Source of the DNA: Prorocentrum cordatum
Lineage: Eukaryota; Sar; Dinophyceae; Prorocentrales; Prorocentraceae
Direction: 5' to 3'
Length of the DNA stretch: 30,000 nucleotides
Assembly (NCBI GenBank): GCA_963575745.1
Contig: CAUYUJ010014610.1
Location: forward strand, 1 to 30,000
The notes beneath the pieces were generated by a model. The model was given only the letters and a program-made list of their open reading frames with translations. It was not told where the DNA came from and made no database searches. Shown here in pieces: positions 8,255-17,600 of the stretch. A program made the position numbers and the translations under genes. Numbering within the stretch: position 1 is the first letter of the stretch; each line of letters opens with the position of its first letter.

Positions 8255-8594
8255 CTCGGGGCCCGAGACGCCTAATCAAGCCCACACGGGCAGGGACGCC
8301 AAGATATGTGAAGCACCGTTAGTTGTTCAATGAGTATGGCCAACTTGGGAGCATCCGAGAAAAAGGTGACTCCGCTAGCTTCGTCCGTTTGTGCAGTCCA
8401 GTGGATTTTGTTGGATCATCCTAGGGCCACCTTGGCATTATCCCGGAGCCTTATTGAGACCATCTTGGGCCCAGCAAGGCACTTGACACGGTTTGACTTG
8501 CGCGCTCTTGGCGGCTGCTGGGGCACTATGGGCTTTTACCACATTCGGTCACAGTGATGTTTGCAGACCCCCAGGGCTGCCCTTGCCCGCGCGG

Positions 8595-8595
<1 letters not shown>
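8255..8595. other. Intergenic stretch, no feature recognised
   Basis: No convincing ORF or tandem repeat. Isolated words such as CCACCTTG and CCATCTTGGGCCC (8461-8472) recall the composite repeat and may be old fragments of it. Confidence 0.4.

Positions 8596-8637
<42 letters not shown>
8596..8637. repeat. (TA)n dinucleotide microsatellite
   Basis: About 20 uninterrupted TA repeats, the only pure AT tract in the window. Its self-complementarity allows cruciform extrusion. Length is likely polymorphic and error-prone in sequencing. Confidence 0.97.
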
Positions 8638-8640
<3 letters not shown>

Positions 8641-9019
8641 AACATTCCGACCTGGGTTGCCGCCGAGGGGGATCTAAGACGCCTCTAGAGCCTGTTTGGG
8701 GCGCCGAATTTCTTGATTCTCTCCTTTGCGGTCTTGAACAGAGGAGGCGGAGGAGGAAGAGGAGGAGGGGGCCTGAGGCAGAGTGGGGTCACAGGACACC
8801 GCGCCCCCCCGTGGCACTGACCCCCGCCCACCCTCCGAAGGCCCGCGCGGACCTGGGAGAGCCAACAGCCGCGCCGGGCCGCAGGGCGAGCCCGCTGGGG
8901 ACGGCCTGGGCCGCGGCGTCGCGTCCCAGAGCAGCCTGGGATCTCCAAAGGCAGCGTCCGTGCGCAGCGCGCTCCTCGGGGACCAGCTGGGCCGCGGCGC
9001 CAGTTCCCAGGCCAGGGCC

Positions 9020-9646
9020 ATGGCGCTCTTCGGGGGCCCGCAGGCCGCGGGCGACGAGGTCCCGCCGGACCTGGTCGCGCCACCGGTGGCCCAGGAACTG
9101 CTGGCAAGCCTGGGCACCCTGCAGCCTCACCAGCTGCAGAAGGTCTGGGAAGTCGCGGAGCTGCTGGCGGGCTTCTTCAGGGATGCCGACCTGGACGGGG
9201 ACGGCCTCGCGAGCGAGGAGGACTTGAGCCGCGTGGTGATGCCGAACAGGGGCCCCTTGACACGTGGCGACCTTGACGCCGCCGTGCTGGAGCGCCTCGG
9301 GGACATCGGGAACCCAAGGCACCTCCGCGCGCGAGCTCGCGGGCTGGACTACGCCCAGTTCGCAGACTGCTTCGTACACGCGGCCACGCAGGTCGACCAG
9401 GACGCCCTGAGCCGCGGCTTCAACCCGTTCCCCGACCGGCCCATCCCCAAGGCCGCGCTGCACGCCCGCCGGGGCGCCGTTGCGGTCCACGTCAGCAGAG
9501 CAATATCTTCTGCCACGTCGCCTCCGTTGGCTGCGCGTGGTTCCTTGCGCCCGTCCGCGCCGGGCACCCAGACAGGGTCGGTCGCGCTGCCGGAGGAGCC
9601 GCCCGATCTGCTTCGTTCCGAGCCGGTCACCCCGAGATCTTCGTGA
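9020..9646 (+). CDS. Small EF-hand calcium-binding protein (hypothetical)
   Basis: Encodes 208 aa from the first in-frame ATG (MALFGGPQAAGDEVPPD). The frame is open upstream to 8777 with no other ATG, so an upstream exon or a GTG at 8783 (287 aa) cannot be excluded. A canonical EF-hand loop, DLDGDGLASEED, lies at residues 57-68 (nt 9188-9223), with Asp at positions 1, 3 and 5, Gly at 6 and Asp at 12 instead of the commoner Glu. It is flanked by helices (LQKVWEVAELLAGFFRDA before, LSRVVM after). A second degenerate hand may lie near RGLDYAQFADCFV (residues about 107-119), lacking a metal loop. The C-terminal 70 residues are Pro/Ser/Arg-rich and probably disordered. Likely a cytosolic Ca2+ sensor-type protein; partners unknown. 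Single-exon coding over 0.6 kb could mean a retroposed copy. The composition is strongly GC-rich with GC-ending codons, as expected for a dinoflagellate gene. Confidence 0.6.
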   Translation: MALFGGPQAAGDEVPPDLVAPPVAQELLASLGTLQPHQLQKVWEVAELLAGFFRDADLDGDGLASEEDLSRVVMPNRGPLTRGDLDAAVLERLGDIGNPRHLRARARGLDYAQFADCFVHAATQVDQDALSRGFNPFPDRPIPKAALHARRGAVAVHVSRAISSATSPPLAARGSLRPSAPGTQTGSVALPEEPPDLLRSEPVTPRSS

Positions 9647-9649
9647 CGA

Positions 9650-10095
9650 CCGCCAGTCCGACCCTGCCACCACCCCCCTCCTGGTCCCTCGTCCCTCGTT
9701 CAGGCTGCAATTCCTGGGAGGCCGAAACAGCCATCGGCCCCAGAATGTTTTGGTAATCATATTGTCCCAGTCGCCCCATCATCATATTCCCTGGAAGTTG
9801 CCTCAGAAGTTGCCACCGAACCTCTGTACCCACGAGGAAGGAGGTAGGGGGGAGGGGCGGAGGTCTGGACTGGTGATCGTAACGATGATCTCCGAGGGCA
9901 CGAGAGGGCCTATCCTCCCTCTCGGCAAGCTGTTCGCGGACCTCGGAAGGCGAGTCGCGGCGGGCGGAAGCGCAGCGAGCTCTCCGATTCCCTCGAAGGG
10001 CCATTCTCCGAGGCCATCCTCGCCAGCAGGAGGGGCGGCAGCAGGAGGAGAAGAGAAGCAGTAGAGAAAGGGGAGCCCCGCCGAAGGGGCAGCAC
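9650..10095. other. Region 3' of the EF-hand gene, no assignable gene
   Basis: Both strands are partly open. A plus-strand frame at 9890-10064 (ISEGTRGPILPLGKLFADLG) reads somewhat like protein but has no family match I can name. Opposite-strand frames are Arg/Pro-rich shadows. Confidence 0.35.
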
Positions 10096-10098
10096 GCA

Positions 10099-10356
10099 TC
10101 ACGGGCAGGGAGGGAGGGGGGAGCGGAGGTGGGGCCCGACGAGGCAGCCCTCGCCCAGAGCGGCTTCGTCAGCGGCCTCCTCCCCCAGGGCTGCATCTTC
10201 GACAAAGTCCAGGTCCCCCTCGTCGAGCTCCCCATTCTTCGGCCTGAGGGGGTCTCCCCCCGCCGCGTCCTGGAGGCCCCCAAAAGGCGGCTCGGGGATG
10301 CCGCCGGCGCGGGAGGAGGTCTCATTCCGGCTCGCGGACGTCTTCGAGGCCTCCGT
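10099..10356 (-). other. Possible minus-strand exon, acidic protein (no start codon)
   Basis: An 85-codon open stretch bounded by in-frame TAG (10357-10359) and TGA (10099-10101). The translation is protein-like and unlike its shadows: it starts TEASKTSASRNETSSRAGG, then has NGELDEGDLDFVEDAALG, then EEAADEAALGEG. It lacks a Met. The upstream edge on the minus strand is GCCGCCTAG followed by ACGGAGG, so the TAG could itself be the AG of a 3' splice site. No domain is recognised. It could equally be a fragment of a decayed gene. Confidence 0.3.
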
Positions 10357-10576
10357 CTAGGCGGCCGTTCGGCGGTTGCATGCGCCTCGCCAGAGACCAG
10401 GAGCGGGCTCGGGAATAAACCCGCAGAAGGCCGAGTTATTCATTACCGGAGACGCCTTCGGCAGATCACCGCCGCTCCCTTCCTTTCTAGGAATGCCAAT
10501 GTGGCCAAACGTTGGGCCAACGTCTGGGAGAAGGAAGAGGAAGCGGAATAGGGAAGAGGGCACAGGGAGGAGAGAA

Positions 10577-11165
10577 GATGGGGATGTTTCTTGGGGTCCT
10601 CTTGGGGCCTCCTTGGGGCTTCCTGGGGGGCTCTCGGGGTCCTCGGAGGGCTCCTGGGGTCTCTTGGGGGTCCAAACGCGCTGCTTAGTCTTCGGAGGCC
10701 TGTCTTGGGGGGCTTCAATGGGCGGTCTTGAGGCCCTGGTGCCCTCTTGGGACGCTTTCGGGCCGTCTTGGAGACGTCTGAGGCCCTACTGGGGCCGTCT
10801 TAGGAGCCTCTTGGGTCTTCTTGGGGACCTTTTGACGCGTCTCGGGGCCGTCTTGGGGGCTTCTAGAGTCTTCTAGAGCCATTTTGGGAATGTCCTGGAG
10901 GCCCCAGGTGCCTCAATGGGCCGACCGGAACTCGACAGGGGAGAACGCCAAAATCAGTTGAATAACCACAGGGAATTCAACGATGTCGGCTTCTTCGGGC
11001 CCTCCTGGAGGACACTTTGGAGCACTCTTGGACAGTATCTGGGGCGTCTTGGGCAGTCTTGCGGCCATCTTGGGCCGTGTTGGGTACATAATGAATTTGT
11101 TTGGAGGCCACTTTGGACCCTGTCGGAGGCTGTATTGGACCATCTCGGCAATCTCCGAGGCGTTT
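10577..11165 (-). repeat. Composite repeat, diverged inverted copy 4
   Basis: TCTTGG array (10588-10880) followed by a recognisable reverse module B (CTCGACAGGGGAGAACGCC at 10929-10947), then GGCCCTCCTGGAGGACACT and further TCTTGG-type units to about 11150. The module order matches copy 3, but with more substitutions and no core A. Confidence 0.75.
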
Positions 11166-11414
11166 ATTCCGAAATGTTAGATGATGTATGATTATTAGTG
11201 TGATGCCTCTGCCTGCTTCCATTCCCTGCCCCCTCTCACCCCCCCATACTGGGACCCACTCGTTCTCAGACCCACTCACATTCAGGTTCACCCATTACTC
11301 ACACTCAGGCTCACTCACACGTATACCCATTTACACTCAGTTCCGTCATATTCAGACTCATGCACAAACCATTCACACTCACATTACAGCCCTCTCTGTT
11401 CAGAGCCTCATGAT
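11166..11414 (+). repeat. CACTCA-type low-complexity tract
   Basis: Imperfect CACTCA/TTCAGACTCA units from about 11262 to 11390, C/A/T-rich and nearly free of G on the plus strand. The first 90 bp (11166-11260) are C/T-rich without clear periodicity. Confidence 0.75.
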
Positions 11415-12035
11415 CACCAAGATGTGGCTTTCCCGCCTCCTCCCCTACTCCTCCCCTTCCTCCTGCCTCCACCATGCTTAGCGTCCTCCCGACCCTCCTC
11501 GCTCCTGCCCCCCATTCCGCCCTTCCCCGCCCCTCCTTTTTCTCTGATCTCTCCTCCTCGTCCTGCTTCCCCTCCCCCCTCCCTCCCCGTCCTCGCATCT
11601 CTTCGCTCATCCCCATCTTTTGCCCCGAGGAGGTCGGCGCTGGCGACTCCGCAGACGCGGTCTCTGCGCAGGTCTCTGCGCAGCCCCCTGCCCCTCTGCC
11701 AAAAAGGGCACTGGGGCGGCGCTACGCGCGGGCGCGCGCGCAGGGGCACTCTCTCGCGGTCTCGCGTGGTGCCCCTGCACGGAAAGCGGCGACGAGGAGG
11801 TGGAGGACGACAACGAGGACGGCGGCGGCGGCGGTAACGACGAAGTAGACGAAGATCACGACGACGAGGACGACAGGGGAAGGATGGGCACGGAGGAGGC
11901 GGAGGAAGCTTGCTGCTGCTGCTACTGTTGCTGCTGCTGCTTCTGTTGCTCCCCATGCGGATGAATAGCACTTGAACAAACATGGGGGATGATGGGGGAT
12001 GAGGAGGAGGAGGAGAAAGAGGAGGAGGAGCACTT
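11415..12035. repeat. Simple-sequence block: pyrimidine tract, GAC/GAG triplets and TGC triplets
   Basis: Composed of CTCC-rich pyrimidines (11420-11625), a GC-rich stretch with CTCTGCGCAG twice in tandem (11661-11682), GACGAGG/GGCGGC triplets (11790-11905), TGCTGC triplets (11909-11950) and GAGGAG (11998-12032). The plus-strand frame 11620-11964 translates into an Asp/Glu run followed by a poly-Cys run, purely from the triplets; I do not annotate it as a gene. Confidence 0.75.
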
Positions 12036-12681
12036 CAATTATAGAGTCGCGGTGCTGCATGCGCCGCACGCTGGGAGTGGCACGCCCGAGGAACAGGAGC
12101 AGTGGTGGCATGTCACCGATGATGTTGTCAATAAATTTTGTGTCGACATTTTCCTCATTGATTCGAACGGATGAGTGGGGTCCATCACGGCCGAGGTCGT
12201 GGGGGATAAGGGGTTTGCTCAGCACGATGACCTGGTTGGATGAAGTTTTCATAGTCGTCTTATGGCCACACAGCTGTTTGCCCTCAGTACTATCTTGCCA
12301 CAGGCTGGCGAAGCCCACGCGTGGGTTGCGCAGAATGGATCGCCACACAGGCTGGACTACATTTGCGCTGCGCAAGGGGTAGCAGCGCAGGGGGCGGCGG
12401 CGCCGTGCCAACTGCGCCATCGCGACCTTGGTTGGGGCTTCCCGTGTAATGGTCCCGCTGATAGAGCACTGCCCTGATATGATCCAGAGTACTTATCTCC
12501 CTTGCCACAAGATATCAAACCAGGATGCCAGTCCCTCGTCTCTCTTGATGATGTGTGTGAGGTCCTTGCTATTGGGGAATATGGGGCAGTGTCTCTGCGA
12601 CTCTGGTCGCACGATGGTGATGGACAGGATCTGTATATTGGCGGGCAGTTCTCTGCTCTGCATCTCCCAGACGCACGCCAG
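12036..12681 (-). pseudogene. Unrecognised coding-like region on the minus strand with an internal stop
   Basis: One minus-strand frame is protein-like over most of its length. It opens after TGA 12682-12684, reads ELPANIQILSITIVRPESQ and KDLTHIIKRDEGLASWFDI, is interrupted by TAA at 12493-12495, and then continues to VIVLSKPLIPHDLGRDG and NVDTKFIDNIIGDMPPLL before dissolving into a Leu run from CTC triplets. Base composition is noticeably less GC-rich than the surroundings. No domain is recognised. One internal segment (about 12394-12452) matches a unit of minisatellite M, which weakens the coding case. The opposite strand is also partly open (12502-12717), so strand is uncertain. Confidence 0.25.
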
Positions 12682-12973
12682 TCAGTCCAGCGTCGCTGTG
12701 GCGCTGCAAAGGCTTGAGCCAGAACGGTTTCGGATGAACCTGTTCTGGGATATTATAATGGAAATCTCGGAGGATCTCGGAGCATCTCGGAGGGCCTACT
12801 AAGCAAGGCTGGCTGCAACCTGGAGGCTAAAGGGGGCCCGATTTGCCGGGATACGCAGGGATACATAAAAGAGGCCCCTTGTGGAGTTTGATCATAGACA
12901 TATGTCACGCTCGGCCTCTAGGGGCCATCTGTGTTAAGTAGGCTCTAGATAGGCAGGCTCTGGGCTGTGAATT
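12682..12973. other. Gap before minisatellite M copy 2
   Basis: Contains three short CTCGGAG(G/C)AT units at 12767-12795 and otherwise unique sequence. No gene seen. Confidence 0.5.
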
Positions 12974-13455
12974 GCACACCGTGGGGCCGCGAAACGTGCG
13001 AGGGGCGTGCCAAAATGGGGCGGCTGCGCCATGCAAACTGCGCAACTGGGCTTCAGATGGAGCTCCTTACGGGGCCACGAGACGCGTGAGGGGCGTGCCA
13101 CAGTGGGGCGGCGGCGCCATTCGAACTGCGCCGCTGCGACCTTGGGTGTGGCCCCATATGGGGCCACGAAACGCGTGGAGGGTGTGCCACAATGGGGCGG
13201 CGGCGCCGTGCGCACTGCGCCGCTGCGACCTTGTGTGGAGCTCCCCGCTGGCGCCGCGAAGCGCGTGAGGGGCTTGCCCAAATGTGGCGGCGGCGCCATG
13301 TGAACTGCGCCGCTGCGACCTTAGGTGGAGCTCCCTCTGGGACCACGAAATGCGCGAGGGGTGTGCCGGAATGGGGCGGCGGCGCGAACTGCGCCACCGG
13401 GGCATGAGGTGGGGCCCCTTTATGGGGCCGCGAAGCGCGCGAGGGGTGCACCGAA
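12974..13455 (+). repeat. Minisatellite family M, copy 2 (about 89-bp units)
   Basis: About five units with GGGGCCACGAAACGCGTG, GGGGCGGCGGCGCCAT, AACTGCGCCGCTGCGACC and GGTGGAGCTCC. The GGAGCTCC-type box falls at about 13059, 13149, 13237, 13327 and 13410. GCGGCGGCGCC and AACTGCGCC repeat in every unit. All reading frames through it are repeat translations. Confidence 0.9.
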
Positions 13456-13580
13456 ACAGAGACATTATGAAGGCAGGGGCAAGGACTGGGAGAAGGGAAG
13501 GGGGGGGAGGGGGAGGAGGCGGGTGGGGGGGGGCGCGGTGCGCTGTCCCTTCAAAACGAGGAGGACCCAACACCGCATGG
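13456..13580 (+). repeat. Conserved 3' flank of minisatellite M, copy 2
   Basis: AAACAGAGACATTATGAAGG, GGGGCAAGGACTGGGAGAAGG, a G-rich purine tract (13496-13535), then TGTCCCTTCAAAACGAGG and ACCCAACACCGC. The same order of blocks follows copy 3. Confidence 0.85.
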
Positions 13581-14061
13581 CTGTGTGCAAGTGTCGCAAT
13601 CTTTCTCGGCCCCAGCGCGCCCCACCGCGCCCCCGCGGGTCGAGGCAGCTCGCGAGGGCCGCGCCGAGAAGTGGGAGAAACAATTTGGCCAGGAGCAGCG
13701 CTGGCGCAATAAGAGCGGCCGGTAGGGCTCTGAGCCGGCGACTTCCAGGAGCCAGGCGAAGGCCGGCAAACCCAAGACGGAGCTCCGGAAAATTGTTGTT
13801 GTTCTTTCGGGGAGAAGCTCGTTCATGATTTCGCACCTTGCGCCCTCCTCTGGGACATATTGTCTCTTCGGGGAAAGTTGTTTTAGCGCCCGCGGATTTG
13901 CCGGCCCTCGCCCAGCTCCCGAGACTCGCCCGCGGCGGCGGGATGCTTGCCCGCGCTGGCAGGGAAGTGGGGGTAGGAGGCAGGGGGTCCGCGAAGTCGC
14001 CCACGGCCGCGGGGCCTCGGCAGACGCGCGCGCGCCCCGACTGGCGCAGATGAATTCGTGG
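13581..14061. other. GC-rich stretch without assignable gene
   Basis: Several overlapping open frames on both strands (for example plus 13838-14053) with no recognisable motif. The long minus-strand frame of 13551-14651 that crosses this stretch is mostly a translation of the adjoining minisatellite. Confidence 0.4.
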
Positions 14062-14915
14062 CCTGCCTGAGCCGCCTTGGAAGCCATCTTGGATATTCCG
14101 TTTGCTTCGGAATGCGCCGGGGTTCTTCCCGTAATTTCGACATCGCTCGCATCGGTTATTTGTTCATGTTGAGCCATCTTGGTGACCTCCATTGCTTGCC
14201 TGGGCCGCCTTGGAAGCCATCTCGGATACCTTGGTCGCCTGGGAATGCCCCGGGACCTTCTTGGGGCCATCTTGGGCCATCCTGGTGACCTTCGAGGTCT
14301 GCCCGTGCCGTCTTGAAGGGCGTCCTGGACGCCCTGGGCGCCTTGGAATGCGCCGGGCCCCCTCCAATGATTTCGACGTTGATTGCAAGGATTATGGGTC
14401 CAACTTGGGCCAGCGGCCTTCGTGGCCTTCTCAGACCGTCTTGGAAGCCATCTTGGACGCCGTGGGCACCCTGGAATTCGCCGGGGCTCGCCCCGTAATT
14501 TCGACGCCGCGCGCCTGCGTGTGTTTGCCATATTGGGCCAAATTGGCGGCCAGCGTGGCCTGCCTTGGCCGTCTTGGAAGCCATCTTGGATACCTTGGGC
14601 GCCTTGGGGCCCCCGCCAGGGCTCTTCCCATAATTTCGACAAGGGTTGCATGTATTATGGTCTATATTTGGCCATCCTGGTGGCCTTCGTAGCCTTCCTG
14701 GGCCGTCTTGGAAGTCGTCTTGGATGCCCTTGGCGCCATGGAATGCGCCAGGGTTCCCTCCGTAATTTCGACGTTGATTGCATGGATTATGGCGGCATTT
14801 TGGGCCACCTTTGTGGCCTTCGTGGCATGCCTGGGCCATATTGGGCGCCGCGTCGGACACCTTGGGCGACCTGGAATGCCCCCGCGCCCCCCCCCCGTCG
14901 TTTCGACGACGACTC
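14062..14915 (+). repeat. Minisatellite of about 130 bp with a conserved GTAATTTCGAC box
   Basis: About seven units of form GGAATGCGCCGGG, GTAATTTCGACGTTGATTG, GGGCCATCTTGGTG, GCCTTCGTGGCC, GGCCGTCTTGGAAGCC, ATCTTGGATACCTTGGGCG. TTTCGAC boxes fall at about 14134, 14371, 14498, 14633, 14765 and 14901 (steps 237, 127, 135, 132, 136), so one unit between the first two has lost its box. Units share GGCC/TCTTGG words with the composite repeat but have a different period and core. Confidence 0.9.
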
Positions 14916-14934
14916 TGGACGGGGGCCACTTGCA

Positions 14935-15232
14935 TTCCTGCCACGACAAACCATAACAACACATAGCAAGCAAACGGACAATGACAAACCACGGCAACCC
15001 AACAACGCACAAACCAGGACAAACCAACAACAAACAAACCATGACAAACCAACCGCGACAACAAACAAGCCATGCCACATCAACAACAGACAAACCATGA
15101 CAAACCCACGGTAACACCCAACAGACCAACAGCCACCAAACCAGGACAGAGCAACAACAACTCAACCATGCCAGACCAACGACAATCAGGCCATGACAAA
15201 CGAGCAACAGGCAAACCATTACAAACCATAGT
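14935..15232 (+). repeat. G-poor CA-rich degenerate repeat
   Basis: Degenerate ACAAACCATGACAAACCA and CAACAACA units. The plus strand is rich in A and C and low in G and T, a strong strand asymmetry. On the minus strand the frame becomes a hydrophobic Val/Cys/Leu/Trp-rich translation of GTTTGTTG-type units, which is not a membrane protein gene. Confidence 0.8.
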
Positions 15233-15278
15233 GGGCCCTCTTGGGGAAGAGTTTTGGTTCTACTCTCCTTCTTCCACC

Positions 15279-15294
15279 CCCCCCCCCCCCCCGC
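15279..15294. repeat. Poly-C run
   Basis: A run of about 16 consecutive C after CCAC at 15275; likely variable in length. Confidence 0.85.
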
Positions 15295-15399
15295 AATTCC
15301 GCGACGGCGGTCCCGGGGCCGTCGCGGGGGCGGCGCCTGGCACTCAAGCCGCGGCGGCGGCGTTGCGGGCAGACCCGCGCGCGGCGCGGCGCACGTGAC

Positions 15400-16338
15400 C
15401 CAGCCCTTCGAGCTCAATGACATCGCTGTGAAAAGGATCAGGGACTCTCACGAAAACCCTCCGGGTTTCCGACGCAGCGGCCCGCGGGCATCACCGGCTC
15501 TGATCGCGTGGGCATAGGCGCGCTCGACCGCGCCACGGGACTGGCGCGCAGCTTCAGTGATGGCGAGACGCAGCCATGGTCACGGCGCCAACTGTTGCCT
15601 GCGTTCAACCCGGACGTGAAAGACAATTTGCGGGGCCCGATCCTTCGATGGGCGTCGCGCGCATCTGATGCGAGGCCTTCGACGCGCGCGATCGCGAACG
15701 CTGGCGCGCCGCTCGTCGCGCGGGGCGGGCATTTGATTGCGATGGCCCGCCCCCGCCCGGGACTTCCACGCACGCCGCGCGGGCGGCGCTATCCCGAGGT
15801 CCCACGCAGGCCTCGCGAACGACAAAGTGGCAACCGGAGTGGAACATGCGGGAGCTAGGGCGCCCCCATGCGCGGCGCATGGGCGGCGAAGCAGGCCGCC
15901 GCCGCGGAGTCCGCGGCTGCGGGGCCAGACAGTGCCCGGGGAGATGCGCCCGCGCAGGCCGACGCCCTCTGGCGCTCGTGGCGCGACGCTGCGGGGGCAG
16001 GTGTCGAGGCAGATTGGGGGGGGGTCGAAGTGGGCTTGTTGGCGGGCGAAGCAGGGGCCTGCTTGGCCAAGAACCTCGGGCGGCCGCCGCCGCGGAGACG
16101 GCGACGATGGACGGGGCGAGGGGGATGGCGCCGGCAGTTCCTCGGCAAGGGGGCAGCTTCGCCACGCGCGGCTGCCGCGCAAGAGGGGGCGCAGTGGAAG
16201 GGTTCCCGGCGGCAGTGGGGCCGTCTTGTCATGACCTCCGCCGCGGCGGCGCCCTCGGAGCACTCGCGGCGGCGAAGGCCGCGGGGGGGCGCGTCGACGC
16301 CGCAGGATCCACGCGCGCCGCGCGGCGCAGTAAAATTT
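15400..16338 (+). other. GC- and CpG-rich coding-like region, product unknown
   Basis: Three plus-strand stretches read like protein in successive frames: QPFELNDIAVKRIRDSHENP (about 15402-15460), then the frame from 15508 (SRRQLLPAFNPDVKDNLRGP), then the ATG 15868 frame (MRGAWAAKQAAAAESAA, later DALWRSWRDAAGAGVEADWG). No family is recognised. The frame changes could be introns, indels or chance openness at about 75% GC. CpG is abundant, unlike the CCAAGA repeats upstream. Confidence 0.25.
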
Positions 16339-16547
16339 GCGAGCGTGCCCCTGCTGCCTTTCCCTCCTCTCATTGCACGTCGCTCTGCCCAGTTCCCCTC
16401 TGCCTCTGCCTCCGCCCCCCCCTCTGCCCCCTCCCCGCTCTGCCTCCTCCAGTGGCCCCTGCAGACATCCATCCCCCTGCTTGGGGCGCCCTGCCCGCGG
16501 CTGTCACGTCGCCCCCCCTGACATTCACCCCTCTGCCCGCGTTTGCC

Positions 16548-16579
<32 letters not shown>

Positions 16580-16615
16580 GACATTCACCGCCCTGCCCGC
16601 GGTTGTCGCAGGGCC
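16339..16615. repeat. C-rich tract with CTCTGCC units and a 28-nt poly-C run
   Basis: CCTCTGCC-type units from about 16385 to 16450, then two copies of CCCCCCTGACATTCACC (16513 and 16573) separated by CGCGTTTGCCGTG and a run of 28 C (16551-16578). The G-rich complement can form G-quadruplexes and the C strand an i-motif. A related CTCTGCCCCC tract is at 20865-20930. Confidence 0.9.
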
Positions 16616-17600
16616 TCTGAGGGGGTGCATCTGCGGCGCCGACGTTGCCGATGTTGGCGAGCACGCGCCTGCCCCGTCCCCCCGCGGGCTCGGGCCCGAC
16701 CCGCGGCGGCAGAGAGCGAGCGCGAGGTCTCCGCGGTAGCGGGCCCTTCCGGGAACGCCTCATTCGCGGTCACGGAGTTCCCCCTCCCAGCGTCAGGCGC
16801 CGGTCGACACGAAAGCGCCCGGGCCCGTGCAGTTCGAATATGGCAAGCGCCGCGCGCGCGGAGGGCAGCCCCCACAGGTTGCGCCGTTGGCTTCCAAGAG
16901 CGCGCGCACTCAGAACGGCGCCGATCAGACATGTGCAAGACTGGTTGCGTCAGACTTGGTTGACGCAGGCCGCGACGGGCCGGGCGAAGTGTTTGCAGAG
17001 TTTGTTTGGTCGCACCTCTTGGCTTCCGGACCTGCGGGGCCACGTGCAAAAGCTGTGCGACGGTGAGATCTCTGCCCCGCCAGGCGCCCGCGAGGGGGTG
17101 GCCGAGGGGGGCGATTGTGGCCCGATGGCCGGGATCAGCCCGAGCGACGGGCAACTGGGGCGCCAAGATACCAGGCACTTGGGTCAAGCGAGCCCGTCGC
17201 AACAATATCCCTTGCAATAATGCCGCGGCAACGGCCAGGATGCCCGCGCGGCGTCCCGAGCGGGGGCCGCTGGTCACAGAGTTCCGCGCGGTCGCGCTCC
17301 TCATCGAGGATCGCGAGCAGATCTGGATCGTTTTGAACGACGTGGAGCGGGCGGCGAAGCATTTATATGTCGAGGACATGCCGGGCGGCGCCCCGCCAGA
17401 GTCGAGCGGGCCAGGCGGCGCGCGGAGACGCCGCGGCAATGGCGTTCCCACAACTACAAACTGCGGGCGGGATCTCAGAGGAGACCCGCCAGGGCGGTAA
17501 GCCACTCCTAGTGAACGTCTGTGCGGTGCGCAGGGCTCCACGGTCATGGGGGGCTGGGGGTGCCCATTTTAATCCAGTGGCGCATGGCTCGCCCATTTAG
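16616..17600 (+). other. Coding-like GC-rich region, product unknown
   Basis: Plus-strand stretches with protein character: RHVQDWLRQTWLTQAATGRA with SWLPDLRGHVQKLCDG (about 16935-17070) and, in another frame, EFRAVALLIEDREQIWIVLN followed by DVERAAKHLYVEDMPGG (about 17278-17395). No domain is recognised. The antisense frame of the second stretch is also open (17135-17362) and acidic, so strand is not secure. Confidence 0.25.

Noticed and set aside
11620-11964. ORF with an acidic run and a poly-Cys run
   Set aside because: Arises from GAC/GAG and TGC triplet repeats; no independent coding evidence.
13551-14651. 366-codon minus-strand ORF
   Set aside because: Its sequence is a periodic translation of the 130-bp minisatellite and adjacent GC-rich DNA, with PRRPRWLPRR-type repeats.
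14156-15073. 305-codon minus-strand ORF with an apparent hydrophobic N-terminus
   Set aside because: The hydrophobic part is translated from the CA-rich tract and the rest from the minisatellite; not a membrane protein gene.
15855-16763. 302-codon minus-strand ORF rich in Gly/Arg
   Set aside because: Shadow of C-rich and CpG-rich DNA; the Gly runs come from the poly-C tract.
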